DNA of 64,000 bases from positions 1 to 64,000 of the forward strand of contig NZ_FNYE01000007.1 of the NCBI RefSeq assembly GCF_900108945.1, written 5' to 3'. Below, piece by piece: positions 19,266 through 28,535 of the stretch (position 1 is the first letter of the stretch; each line of letters starts with the position of its first letter). Below the pieces are notes generated by a model, which saw only the letters and a list, made by a program, of their open reading frames with translations, ran no database searches and was not told where the DNA came from. The translations under genes and the position numbers were made by a program. This DNA is from Paraburkholderia diazotrophica. GTDB lineage: Bacteria; Pseudomonadota; Gammaproteobacteria; Burkholderiales; Burkholderiaceae.

Positions 19266-19339
19266 CTTCCACTAGGCAGGCATGATGTCGGCGATCGCAT
19301 CGCCTCGTCGCGATAGTCTTCCCCGCTGGCAGGATGTGG

Positions 19340-19418
19340 CCTGCACGCTTTCCGACGGGGGCGCTTGAGTTCCTTGCTGAGGATCTGATAGCCGCGGTTC
19401 GCGTAAACAACGGTCATC
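19340..19418 (-). pseudogene. ThDP-dependent enzyme scrap (acetolactate-synthase-like)
   Basis: About 25 codons reading MTVVYANRGYQILSKELKR match the motif after the thiamine-diphosphate-binding site of acetolactate-synthase-like enzymes (VVYANRxYxIL). Homology is lost immediately on both sides. It directly abuts the DeoR-type fragment at 19421-19636 in the same orientation. Confidence 0.4.
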
Positions 19419-19420
19419 TG

Positions 19421-19636
19421 TTACATGCAAAAAGCCGCCGTCTTCACGATCATCGCCCGTTTAACGTGGAGGTCGATGAAGTCAGGGTAGGAGATGCCTG
19501 ACTCTTTCGAGACACCACCGGCAGCCAGGAACAGTTTGTCGACGAACATTCCCTCGAAAAACGCCGACGCCTTTTCTCCCGAAACCGCAATTGTCTCCGG
19601 CTTGAACTCGCCACCCGTCAGCATGATCCGGTCCAT
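19421..19636 (-). pseudogene. DeoR/GlpR-type regulator, sensor-domain fragment
   Basis: The frame reads MLTGGEFKPETIAVSGEKA, FFEGMFVDKLFLAAGGVS and ISYPDFIDLHVKRAMIV, an unbroken piece of the C-terminal sugar-phosphate-sensing domain of DeoR-type regulators. The DNA-binding half is missing upstream and the last quarter is missing downstream. Conservation within the fragment is high, so loss was by deletion rather than slow drift. Confidence 0.7.
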
Positions 19637-19755
19637 TTGCTCATCCCGCGAAGCCTCTGTGCGGCTTCGCCACTCAGCCGATATTGAGCCCTAAACCGCC
19701 GCGTTGTGGTCCATCTAGGGGTTTTCCCTCTTTCTGTGCATTTCTCTTTGACTTT

Positions 19756-19896
19756 CTAACGAATGCGGTTGAAACCCGCTGCTTCGTGCGCCTGCGCGAA
19801 CGCGCGCACATAGTCGGTGTCGATTGCCGGGCCTTGCGGAAGATGTGTTTCCGAAATCCTGCGCTGCTGGATCATGCCGATGAATTCGACGCTCAC
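19756..19896 (-). pseudogene. LLM-class flavin monooxygenase N-terminal fragment
   Basis: A GTG at 19896, with a good AAGGAG site, starts MSVEFIGMIQQRRISETHLP, then GPAIDTDYVRAFAQAHEAAGF and a stop after 46 residues. This is the start of an alkanesulfonate-monooxygenase-like LLM enzyme (normally 350 residues or more). The usual next step (valine-glycine and the first barrel strand) is missing. The start signals still look functional, so a 46-residue peptide could be made, but it would not be an enzyme. Confidence 0.65.
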
Positions 19897-20672
19897 GTTA
19901 GCTCCTTGCGGAAATCTATTGGACGATGATGTTTTCTCCGTTTGAGGCTAACACTGCCACTATGCAAAGACTAAATAGTAAATACAGATAAAGATATCGG
20001 ATGCGCATGTTATGTTACGCTGATTTCGCGCCGCGCCAGATAACGTTGGCCGGAACAAATCCGAAGCCCCGAACGAGTGCCATTGATTGTCCTTATTGTC
20101 GCGTGTGCTCTGAGCTTTCAATGTAACGAAGCACTCCGGGATGCGAACCAATAAAAGATCAGAATCAAAGTTGTGCTGGCGCTATTGCAGACGAGTCGCC
20201 TTGCGAAGATGTTGGCGCTTATAGCTTGCTGCTTGCTTTAACGAGAGCGTTTCATCTTCATTGCACGCAAGCGAGTAACGTAGGCGCAAATCGGTTGTAT
20301 CTGCGCGAGGGCGCATCGCTATACTGGCTCGCTGTCCTGTCGATGAGTTTCGATGCACGGCGCCTGCGTGCCGCTCTGCATCTCCAGCACAAGGAACAAC
20401 GAATGCCTGCAAAAGATCCCACAATCGACCACTCGAGGCTGGGATTAGAATTGTCGACAATCTACGCCTGCTTGCCGGTGCGGCATCGGCTGTCCTCACC
20501 AGTTGCAACTATCAAAGGGCCCGCTAAAGCACACACGCGATTCATCTCAAAGGGGTGATGAGAAGGCCGAGCTGTTCCCGGTGATCGAATGCAGGTGCTT
20601 GCGGTCGGAATGGCTGCGACGGAAACTTCCGGGCAATGCGGTTCTCTTTAAAAGCGTCTGAAGAAATTGACC
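19897..20672. other. Intergenic region, nothing recognised
   Basis: About 775 bp, partly AT-richer than its surroundings (19960-20160). It contains short open frames on both strands without recognisable products. The promoter of the LysR gene at 20673 must lie at its right end. Confidence 0.4.
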
Positions 20673-21587
20673 ATGCGTATTCCCCCCGTCAAGGCCATTA
20701 TTGCCTTCGAATGCATTGCCAGAACCAGGAGCGTGAACCGCGCAGCCGAGGAACTCGGCTTGACGGCGTCGGCAGTGAGCCATCAACTGAGCAATCTGGA
20801 GTCGATCATTGGCCAACCTTTGTTCCAGCGAACGGGGCGCGGTCTGGTCCTGACGCCAACAGGCGAGCGCTACCTGTCCGATGTAACGGGTTCTCTGGCG
20901 GACCTCAGCCGCGCGACGGAGCGGGCGTCGAGCCGCAAGGAGGTCGATATCCTGCGGGTCCATTCGAGTCCGAGCTTCGGTCTCATGTGGCTGTTGCCGC
21001 GGCTCGCTTCGTTCCAGGACGCGAACGGAGACATCCAGTTGAACCTCGCGTGCTCCTATGAGAATGTCTCGTTTTCGAACGGCTACTACGACATCGACAT
21101 CCGTCACGGATACGGCGAGTGGAGCAATGTCGAAGTCAAAACTCTTCGAGGCGAATTCATCGCGCCGCTGGCCTCGCCGAAGTATCTCGAACAACACCCG
21201 GTAAAGACGCCCGAAGATCTCCTTGCGCATCGGCTCATTTTTTCCGAAACACCGCTTGTTCAGTGGCGTCAGTGGTTTGGACGTCTAGGTGTCGCCGGCG
21301 CACAAAAGACCTTCGATTTCTCATTCGACCGTTCATACATGTCTATCGAAACGGCCGCGCTGGGCCTGGGCATCGCACTGGAGAGTCTGATGCTCGCCTC
21401 CGTCAAGATCCGGGAAGGCGCATTGGTGCCCGTGTTCGACGATGCGCATTCAGTCGAGGTCGGCGCTCACCATCTGGTTTACCCGAGCCAGAACGCCGAT
21501 CTGCCGCGCGTGGCCCGGTTCCTTGCATGGATCGAGCAGGAGACCGGGCGCAGCGCGCCTCGCATGCCAGGGAAACCCCGCAGCTGA
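20673..21587 (+). CDS. LysR-family transcriptional regulator, GcvA-like
   Basis: 304 residues from the ATG at 20673; a TTG two codons upstream is possible. The winged HTH covers residues 1-60 (NRAAEELGLTASAVSHQLSNL), followed by a linker helix and a periplasmic-binding-like effector domain. The GcvA-type phrase LTASAVSHQ and the overall length fit that branch. It is followed at 96 bp by the SDR gene in the same orientation, so it probably controls the SDR, MFS and transketolase genes, though divergent control would be more usual for LysR. The inducer is unknown. Confidence 0.92.
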   Translation: MRIPPVKAIIAFECIARTRSVNRAAEELGLTASAVSHQLSNLESIIGQPLFQRTGRGLVLTPTGERYLSDVTGSLADLSRATERASSRKEVDILRVHSSPSFGLMWLLPRLASFQDANGDIQLNLACSYENVSFSNGYYDIDIRHGYGEWSNVEVKTLRGEFIAPLASPKYLEQHPVKTPEDLLAHRLIFSETPLVQWRQWFGRLGVAGAQKTFDFSFDRSYMSIETAALGLGIALESLMLASVKIREGALVPVFDDAHSVEVGAHHLVYPSQNADLPRVARFLAWIEQETGRSAPRMPGKPRS

Positions 21588-21683
21588 AATTTTCTCAGCA
21601 CCGATTGAGCAAAACTGCGTTGATGGTCAGGTCGCAGGCGGAGAAACTTCGCCTACACCTAGTTCACCAACGGAGACACCAAC

Positions 21684-22433
21684 ATGTTGCTCGATAATCA
21701 AGTGGTCATCATCACGGGCGCGGCATCGGCGCGCGGTATCGGCAAGGCGACGGCGAAAGCGATGGCCGCGCAGGGCGCCCGCGTTGCGATCCTGGACCTC
21801 AAACAGGCCGAAGCCGAAAGCGCAGCGCGCGACCTGGGAGACGGCCACCTTGGCCTGGCGTGCGACGTCACCAATAAGGACGCGTGCATTAGCGCGGCAA
21901 ATGCCGTCGTCGAGAAATACGGCCGCATCGATGCGCTGGTGAACAACGCGGGCATCACGCAACCCATCAAGACGCTTGAAATTGCCCGCGAAAACTTCGA
22001 CGCGGTCATTGGCGTGAGCCTGCTCGGCACGCTGTACATGTCGCAGGCAGTCATTCCGCAGATGAAGAAACAGCAAGGCGGCAGCATCGTTTGCATGTCG
22101 TCCGTCTCCGCGCAACGCGGCGGCGGTATCTTTGGCGGCCCGCACTACAGCGCGGCGAAAGCAGGCGTACTCGGCCTCGCGAAGGCCATGGCGCGCGAGT
22201 TCGGCGCCGACCATATCCGGGTGAATTCGATTACGCCAGGCCTCATTCAGACGGACATCACGGGCGACAAGCTGACGCCGGAAATGCGCGCCGACATCAT
22301 CAAGGGCATTCCGCTCGGACGTCTCGGCGACGCCAACGACATCGCCAACGCCTGTCTGTTCCTGGCAAGCGGCTTGTCGACGTATCTCACGGGCATCACG
22401 CTCGACGTCAACGGCGGCATGTTGATTCACTGA
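21684..22433 (+). CDS. Short-chain dehydrogenase/reductase (SDR)
   Basis: 249 residues. The NAD(P)-binding motif is TGAASARGIGK near residues 11-21, NNAG lies near 88, and the catalytic S...Y...K triad is in SSVSAQRGGGIFGG and HYSAAKAG. The C-terminal LDVNGGMLI is typical of classical SDRs. It opens a set of same-strand genes with an MFS transporter and a two-piece transketolase. A role oxidising or reducing a sugar or polyol before or after the transketolase step is an inference from context only. Confidence 0.92.
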   Translation: MLLDNQVVIITGAASARGIGKATAKAMAAQGARVAILDLKQAEAESAARDLGDGHLGLACDVTNKDACISAANAVVEKYGRIDALVNNAGITQPIKTLEIARENFDAVIGVSLLGTLYMSQAVIPQMKKQQGGSIVCMSSVSAQRGGGIFGGPHYSAAKAGVLGLAKAMAREFGADHIRVNSITPGLIQTDITGDKLTPEMRADIIKGIPLGRLGDANDIANACLFLASGLSTYLTGITLDVNGGMLIH

Positions 22434-22576
22434 CGATGCACTCGCGTGTGCTTCGCAACGATGCGCACGCTCATGACGCACCCGAACACACGGGGTGTCG
22501 CGCCGTATAAACGGCTCACAAGCTTGCGGTCAGACGTGGCACCGAAGGCATGCGTCCGGCCAACAGGAGACAACTC

Positions 22577-23905
22577 ATGAAACCCAAAATGGCCTCGCCC
22601 ACGATCGGCGCAGAGCTTTCCGTGTCTGACGACGTCGTCAGCTTCGAAGCAAGAACCTATGCGAAGGTCGCGCGCCGTCTCATTCCCTTTTTGATGCTCT
22701 GTTATCTGGGCGCATATCTCGACCGCGTCAACGTCGGTTTTGCAAAGCTTCAGATGCTCAATGATCTGCGCTTCTCCGAAACGGTGTACGGCATCGGCGC
22801 GGGCATCTTCTTTCTGGGCTATTTCCTCTTCGAAGTGCCGAGCAATGTGATCCTTCACAAGGTTGGCGCGCGCAACTGGCTCGCACGCATCATGCTGACG
22901 TGGGCGCTGATTTCGGCGAGCTTCGTGTTCGTCAAATCGCCGACCGTGTTCTACCTGTTGCGTTTCCTTCTCGGCGTCGCTGAAGCGGGCTTTGCGCCCG
23001 GCGTGATTCTGTACCTCACATACTGGTTTCCCGCAGCGCGACGCGCGAAGGCGCTCTCGATGTTCTTCATGGCGATTCCGCTCGCGGGTATCGTAGGCGG
23101 ACCGCTGTCGGGCTGGATCATGCATTCGTTTCAGGGGCTGCATGGCCTTGCCGGATGGAAATGGCTGTTCATGCTCGAAGCGGTTCCGTCTCTTGTTCTT
23201 GGCTTCGCCATCATTCTCTATCTCGACAACGGCATCGCTGGCGCGAAGTGGCTGACGGATGACGAGAAGGCCCTGCTCAAGCGTAACGTCGACAAGGACC
23301 GCACTCAGACCACCGAGCATATGTCGATTCGTGCGTTCATCGCCGACCGGCGCTTGTGGCTGATGGCAGCCATCTACTTCTGCGTCGTGCTGGGCCAATA
23401 CGGACTCACGTTCTGGCTGCCGACCATCATCCGCCGCACGGGCGTTGCGGACCCGTTGTGGGTTGGCATTCTGACGGCGATCCCGTACCTCTGCGCCATC
23501 GTCGCGTTGCCCCTGCTTGGCAGCAGCGCAGACAAGCGACGTGAACGCCGTCTGCACCTGGCCATTCCAATGCTCGTCTCCGCAGCCGGCTTCGCTATCT
23601 TGCCGATGCTCGGCAGCGTGGGCGCCTCGATTGTCTGCGTCAGCGTTGCAGCGGCGGGCATTCTCGCCTCGTCGTCGCTCTTCTGGGCGCTGCCTACGGC
23701 CGTACTTGGCGGCATGTCGGCTGCGGCGGGGATTGCCGCCGTCAACTGCTTCGCCAATCTTGCGGGCTTCTTCTCGCCCGCCATCGTCGGCTGGTTGAAC
23801 GACCTCACCGGCAAGTCGACGGCAGGCCTGATCTTTATCTCGTCGGCAGTGGTGCTGGGTGCGGTCCTGGTGTTCTTCGTACCCGCGAAAACCGTCAATC
23901 GCTAA
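22577..23905 (+). CDS. MFS transporter, anion:cation symporter type
   Basis: 442 residues from the ATG at 22577, which has an AGGAGA ribosome site. Twelve membrane segments are visible, with the family motif at the first cytoplasmic loop (LGAYLDRVNVGFAK) and a second-half equivalent. It resembles the ACS branch, which imports organic acids or sugar acids such as hexuronates and phthalate. Lying between the SDR and transketolase genes, it likely brings in the pathway substrate. Confidence 0.92.
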   Translation: MKPKMASPTIGAELSVSDDVVSFEARTYAKVARRLIPFLMLCYLGAYLDRVNVGFAKLQMLNDLRFSETVYGIGAGIFFLGYFLFEVPSNVILHKVGARNWLARIMLTWALISASFVFVKSPTVFYLLRFLLGVAEAGFAPGVILYLTYWFPAARRAKALSMFFMAIPLAGIVGGPLSGWIMHSFQGLHGLAGWKWLFMLEAVPSLVLGFAIILYLDNGIAGAKWLTDDEKALLKRNVDKDRTQTTEHMSIRAFIADRRLWLMAAIYFCVVLGQYGLTFWLPTIIRRTGVADPLWVGILTAIPYLCAIVALPLLGSSADKRRERRLHLAIPMLVSAAGFAILPMLGSVGASIVCVSVAAAGILASSSLFWALPTAVLGGMSAAAGIAAVNCFANLAGFFSPAIVGWLNDLTGKSTAGLIFISSAVVLGAVLVFFVPAKTVNR

Positions 23906-23932
23906 ACCAAATTCTTCTCTGGAGACAAGCAA

Positions 23933-24784
23933 ATGAGTACTCCCGTCATCGAGGATGTGACGCTCGCCGAGCGCGCCTATCGCATCCGGCGCAATGCCCT
24001 TCTGATGGGCGAAGTGCAAGGCCAAGGCTATATCGGGCAGGCGCTCGATATCGCCGACGTGCTGGCCGTCTCGTACTTCGGCGCAATGAACTATCGTCTT
24101 ACGGATCCCGACTGGGAAGATCGCGACCGCTTCCTGCTGTCGAACGGCCACTACGCGATTGCGCTGTACGCGGCGCTGTTCGAAGCAGGCATTCTTCCGC
24201 CGGAAGAACTCGAGACCTACGGCAGCGACGACAGCCGTCTGCCGATGTCCGGCATGGCCAGCTACACGCCGGGCATGGAAATGTCCGGCGGCTCGCTGGG
24301 CCAAGGGCTGACGATCGCGGTGGGCCGTTGCCTCGGTCTCAAGCGCAAGGGCTCGAAGTCATTCGTCTACACGCTCTTCTCCGATGGCGAACTCGACGAA
24401 GGGGCGATCTGGGAAGGCTTGATGTCGGCGGCGCACTGGAAGCTCGACAACCTGATCGCGATGGTCGACGTGAACAATCAGCAAGCCGATGGTCCGTCGA
24501 CGCAGATCATGGCTTTCGAGCCACTCGTGCCGAAGCTCGAAGCGTTCGGCTGGTATGTGCAGCGTGTGAACGGCAACGATATCGACGCGGTGAAGCACGC
24601 ATTCGACAGCGCGCGAAACCTGAAGGAAGCCAAACCGCGCATCATCGTGTGCGACACGAAGATGGGCTGCGGCGTGCCGTTCCTTGAGCAGCGCGAGAAA
24701 AATCACTTTATCCGCGTCGATCCGCACGAATGGAAGCTGGCGCTCGAAGCACTCGATGAAACTTTCGCAGGGAGAAAAGCATGA
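23933..24784 (+). CDS. Transketolase, N-terminal (ThDP pyrophosphate-binding) subunit
   Basis: 283 residues, the first third of a normal transketolase as a free-standing protein. SDGELDEGAIWEGLMSA near residue 146 and VDVNNQQADG near 178 make up the GDG-X-N thiamine-diphosphate and magnesium site, here starting SDG. HxxxG-type contacts are seen in SNGHYAIALYAAL. The stop overlaps the start of the second subunit by 4 bp (ATGA), so the two are made together. Split transketolases often act in dedicated catabolic pathways rather than in the pentose phosphate pathway. The substrate is not evident here. Confidence 0.92.
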   Translation: MSTPVIEDVTLAERAYRIRRNALLMGEVQGQGYIGQALDIADVLAVSYFGAMNYRLTDPDWEDRDRFLLSNGHYAIALYAALFEAGILPPEELETYGSDDSRLPMSGMASYTPGMEMSGGSLGQGLTIAVGRCLGLKRKGSKSFVYTLFSDGELDEGAIWEGLMSAAHWKLDNLIAMVDVNNQQADGPSTQIMAFEPLVPKLEAFGWYVQRVNGNDIDAVKHAFDSARNLKEAKPRIIVCDTKMGCGVPFLEQREKNHFIRVDPHEWKLALEALDETFAGRKA

Positions 24785-25782
24785 GCTCGGTCATCGATAA
24801 AAAGCCTCGCCTGAAGACCTCGGCGATGATCGCATCCATTGCGGGCGAAGGACAGATCACGCGTTCGGCACCGTTCGGCCACGCGCTTGCCGAACTCGCA
24901 CGTAGCAAAGCGAACGTGATCGGCATGACGGCCGATCTCGGCAAGTACACCGATCTTCACATCTTCGCGAAAGAGTTTCCGGATCGCTATTACCAGATGG
25001 GCATGGCCGAGCAGTTGCTGATGGGCGCGGCGGCCGGCTTCGCTCACGAAGGCGCACAGCCGTTCGTCACCACCTATGCGGTATTCGCGACGCGGCGCGC
25101 GTACGACTTCATTCACCAGACCATCGCGGAAGACGACCTGGATGTGAAAATCGTCTGCGCTCTGCCGGGTCTGACTACGGGCTATGGTCCGAGCCACCAG
25201 GCCGCGGAAGATCTTGCACTGATGCGCGCAATGCCTAACATGACCGTCATCGATCCATGTGACGCGCTGGATATCGAGCAGATGGTGCCCGCCATTGCGG
25301 CTCACAATGGCCCGGTCTATGCGCGCCTGTTGCGCGGCAATGTGCCCGCCGTGCTGGACGAGTACAACTACCGGTTCGAACTCGGCAAGGCGAAGATGCT
25401 TCGCGACGGCAGAGATGTGCTCATTGTTTCGTCCGGGATAATGACCATGCGCGCACTCGAAACCGCGAAGGCGCTCGAAGCGGATAAGGTGGACGTCGCT
25501 GTGCTGCACGTGCCGACCATCAAGCCGCTGGACACCGAGACGATCATTCGCGAAGCACAGCGAACGGGGCGAATGGTCGTGGTCGCCGAGAACCATACGG
25601 TCATCGGCGGGCTAGGCGAAGCAGTGGCGACGACCTTGCTGAGTGCTGGCGTCTCGTGCGCTTACAGGCAGATCGCGCTGCCGGACGCATTCCTCGATGC
25701 AGGTGCTTTGCCGACGCTGCACGACCGCTATGGCATTTCCACGAACGCAATGGCCGCCAATATCAGGAAGTGGCTGGCATAG
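24781..25782 (+). CDS. Transketolase, C-terminal (pyrimidine-binding) subunit
   Basis: 333 residues, comprising the pyrimidine-binding domain and the C-terminal domain. MGMAEQLLMGAAAGFAHEG near residue 77 holds the glutamate that activates the thiamine ring, and YGPSHQAAEDLALMR near 138 is conserved in split transketolases and DXP-synthase relatives. It pairs with the preceding gene to form an active enzyme. A rho-independent terminator about 200 bp downstream closes the transcription unit. Confidence 0.92.
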   Translation: MSSVIDKKPRLKTSAMIASIAGEGQITRSAPFGHALAELARSKANVIGMTADLGKYTDLHIFAKEFPDRYYQMGMAEQLLMGAAAGFAHEGAQPFVTTYAVFATRRAYDFIHQTIAEDDLDVKIVCALPGLTTGYGPSHQAAEDLALMRAMPNMTVIDPCDALDIEQMVPAIAAHNGPVYARLLRGNVPAVLDEYNYRFELGKAKMLRDGRDVLIVSSGIMTMRALETAKALEADKVDVAVLHVPTIKPLDTETIIREAQRTGRMVVVAENHTVIGGLGEAVATTLLSAGVSCAYRQIALPDAFLDAGALPTLHDRYGISTNAMAANIRKWLA

Positions 25783-25977
25783 GAGGCGAAGCGTACACCC
25801 GAACACGACGTCGGCAGATGTAGTACGAGGGCCTTGGAAGCATTGCGAGAGAACGTTTCCATCATGGGCAAAGAAGCGAATCACGGAAAGTTATCGAGAC
25901 GGTGCGCATGTTCGCAGCGACCACGCTGAGGAAAGCGGTGCTATCCGTCTCCCCATGTCTTCAAGTGTCGTGAATCC

Positions 25978-26003
25978 GGCCCACTGACTGGTGGGCCTTT
26001 TTC
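25978..26003 (+). terminator. Rho-independent terminator after the transketolase operon
   Basis: A perfect 7-bp stem (GGCCCAC / GTGGGCC) with a 6-base loop is followed by a run of five T. It lies about 195 bp past the transketolase stop. Confidence 0.8.
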
Positions 26004-26286
26004 TATGGCGAGATACATCGATACTTGCGTCAGCACACTAGCGAAGTACGTGCGACGGTGCGGCTTTTCACAACATCTGTCGCGTGCCGTGCGCGAGGTC
26101 TGCCGCGTAGACACGTGACCTGGCAGGGCGTGACGCGGAAGTTTACGTCTGCTTGCGCGCAACGGTTGCGGCCGCACGATCATGCAGAAATTCCCCAGGC
26201 ACTTGCGATGCTCAAACCGTATTCAGGCAGGCATCAGCGCCTGGCCTGGCTGGTATCCGCATGTAATCGTTAGAGGAGGAAGTCAC

Positions 26287-26475
26287 ATGAGCGCTCGCCC
26301 GCAATCCAACCCATCCACAGAAACAGACGCCGATAAGAAAAAGAGCACCGACACGTTTGAGACTGACGTCTCCGAGTCGGGCGACGACGGCACGACCGTT
26401 CGTCAGGCCGAGGTACGCGAGGACGATCTGTCCGAAACCCATTCCTCGTCGGACGACAAGAAGAAATCGCCGTGA
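26287..26475 (+). CDS. Small acidic disordered protein, hypothetical
   Basis: 62 residues from the ATG at 26287 with a strong AGAGGAGGAAG ribosome site; an upstream in-frame start at 26182 is less likely. The protein is almost entirely D, E, S, T and K and has no predicted fold. Similar short stress-associated peptides are common in Burkholderia, but no function can be assigned. Confidence 0.65.
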   Translation: MSARPQSNPSTETDADKKKSTDTFETDVSESGDDGTTVRQAEVREDDLSETHSSSDDKKKSP

Positions 26476-26574
26476 TATGAAGTGAGCGAATGTGGCAGCG
26501 CAGTTGATTCGAATGAGCGACGATCAGCTGAGCAGCGTGAAAAGCGGATCGTAGCTCGCGCTTCACCGCTCGGG

Positions 26575-26690
26575 TCTCGCGGGCGACGATTCGTCGCTCG
26601 CGGCCACATCGCTGGGCGTAATCACGTCCTATAGCCGTTTGTCGTCGAGCACGGCGAGTCTGCGAATGAAAACCGCCAAAACAGCACTGC
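26575..26690 (-). pseudogene. CBS-domain protein scrap
   Basis: The minus strand reads FIRRLAVLDDKRL, a stop, then DVITPSDVAASDES. This fits the end of a CBS domain (RRLPVVDDxxLVGIVTxxDVA). Only about 30 codons are recognisable and a stop sits inside the motif. Confidence 0.35.
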
Positions 26691-26839
26691 GATGCTGTGC
26701 GCCCGAGCATGCAATGTGCCCTGACGCCTCGCGCACTACCGCCTTCGCGCGAATCGCAATCTCGTAAGTGGCACCTTCAGTTGCTCAGCGAGGCGAAGGT
26801 GTCCGGCGTCCGCGCAACGACGCCGATAAGCCTTGAGGG

Positions 26840-27255
26840 CCACCTATAGAGACCGCAAGCCGGCCATAGACTTCCGGCGGTTAGCAAAGACAAGGCGAAG
26901 CGAGCGCTTCGCCAACTGCTCGCGGACTTGGCCGAGCACATCAGCGACGCTTATGTTCAGCGCGTCGGGATGGTCATGGGGCAGTCATGGAATCGGCAGG
27001 GGCGGCAGGCCGGATAGTCGGCGAGCACACGACGTTGCTCGTGATCGAGCGGCGCCCAGCGCTGCGTGTCACTACCGGATGCGATGGCGGCGCCTGGAGC
27101 GTGCATCGCCGCTGCGACGTGCGAGATGCCCGTATCGTTGCAGATAACAAGCCGCGCACGCGCGGCGAGCGCCGCAAGCCCGCCGAGTAGCGTGTGGCCC
27201 GCGAAGAGCAATTGTGGCGCCGGCCGCTTCTCCGGAAATGGCGAAGAATCATTGC
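26840..27255 (-). pseudogene. Glycosyltransferase family 9 (heptosyltransferase-like) C-terminal remnant
   Basis: The minus-strand frame reads AGHTLLGGLAALAARARLVI, CNDTGISHVAAAMHAPG, GSDTQRWAPLDHEQRRVLAD and CRPCRFHDCP, the nucleotide-sugar-binding half of GT9 enzymes. After the cysteine cluster a frameshift leads to ALNISVADVLGQVREQLAKR, the expected last helix. The N-terminal half is absent upstream. It is a truncated, frameshifted copy. Confidence 0.7.
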
Positions 27256-27785
27256 TCTCTCCAGGATCTGTGCACTGGTCCAACAGGACATTGCATGCGC
27301 ACCGCAACAATAGAGAGCTCTTGCAGATCGAAATGTCGGCGGCTATAAATGATGCAACGCGGCCATTCTCTGAGCAGCCTGTGCTAAACAGTCCAGGGCT
27401 TGATGGACGGGCAAAAACAGGGGCTGGCATCGCACCCGCGCCGTAATCGCCGTTTGTTCCAGTTTTGCAGCCTTGCGCGCCATAAGCAGATCGACAACAA
27501 AAGATCGCGTTCGCCAGGAACGCTATGCACTGTGCACGCGTGCATGGAATGAATTTACGAAACATTGAACTCCACTATCAAGGCAACATGTTTGGCTGTG
27601 CAGCATGGTCTAAAAGGAATCCTAAGTCATAAATTCATCTAGCGTCGAACGCAAGGTTCACGATTGCCCAGGCCGTTTTCCGGTTCGTGGCGTGCACGAC
27701 CCCGTCCCCGACCAGGTACGGTGCGAACTGCGTCAGGACCATAGGACAGGTCGTGCGGGCACGACGGAGACACGAGGAGAGCGCC
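27256..27785. other. Intergenic region, nothing recognised
   Basis: About 530 bp, AT-richer around 27530-27650. The N-terminal half of the GT9 gene would be expected here but was not found. The SDR promoter is presumably near 27700-27780. Confidence 0.4.
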
Positions 27786-28535
27786 ATGACTCAACAAGGT
27801 TCGGTTGCCGAGGCCGACTTCAGTAATCGCGTCGTTCTGGTAACCGGTGCGGGAAGCGGTCTTGGCGCTGCCGTTTGCAACCGGCTGGCGAGTGAAGGCG
27901 CAACCCTGATCGCCGCGGATCTGAACTGCAAGCGCGCCGAGGATACGGCGGCGCGTATCGTGCTGGCGAATGGTCGCTGCCATTCGCTGGAACTGGATGT
28001 GACCGACGCGGCGGCTGCGGCATCCGCGATACAGCACATTGTGCGAGAACACAGCCGTCTGGACGTCGTCATCAATAACGCGGCGATAGACGTGACGGAA
28101 GCAATCGATACGCTGTCGATCGACGACTGGGACCGTGTGCTGGCGACGAACCTGCGCGGCCCCTATATCGTCTCCCGCTATGCTATACCCCATATGAAAG
28201 CGGCGGGCGGCGGCCACATCGTGAATATCGCATCGACCGCATCCAAGCGCGCGTGGCCGAACGCGGCCGCCTATCATGCCAGCAAGTGGGGACTGCTCGG
28301 CCTTTCACATAGCATGCACGCCGAACTTCGGCCGTTTGGAATCAAGGTTTCGGCCATCGTCGCGGGTGGAATGCGCACGCCATTTTTGCTCGAGCGCTTT
28401 CCGGACATCGACGAGGCTACCCTGCAGGACCCGGCCAACGTCGCGGAAGTCATTCGCTTCGTGTTGATGCAGCCGTGTGAGACTGCAATTCCCGAAGTGA
28501 TGGTGCTGCCAATGCGGGAAACGTCCTGGCCGTGA
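27786..28535 (+). CDS. Short-chain dehydrogenase/reductase (SDR)
   Basis: 249 residues from the ATG at 27786, which has a GAGGAGAG site; an upstream in-frame start at 27687 is less likely. Cofactor motif TGAGSGLGAAV near residue 19, NNAAID near 99, catalytic serine in IASTASKRAW and YHASKWG for the Tyr-Lys pair. The C-terminus lacks the usual GGxxL end and finishes PEVMVLPMRETSWP, a form seen in SDRs linked to polysaccharide loci. The GT9 remnant to its left may be a former partner. Substrate unknown. Confidence 0.92.
   Translation: MTQQGSVAEADFSNRVVLVTGAGSGLGAAVCNRLASEGATLIAADLNCKRAEDTAARIVLANGRCHSLELDVTDAAAAASAIQHIVREHSRLDVVINNAAIDVTEAIDTLSIDDWDRVLATNLRGPYIVSRYAIPHMKAAGGGHIVNIASTASKRAWPNAAAYHASKWGLLGLSHSMHAELRPFGIKVSAIVAGGMRTPFLLERFPDIDEATLQDPANVAEVIRFVLMQPCETAIPEVMVLPMRETSWP

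Noticed and set aside
22427..24304. 625-codon minus-strand frame opposite the SDR, MFS and transketolase genes
   Set aside because: It spans three well-recognised genes on the other strand, is rich in His, Arg and Asp and matches nothing.
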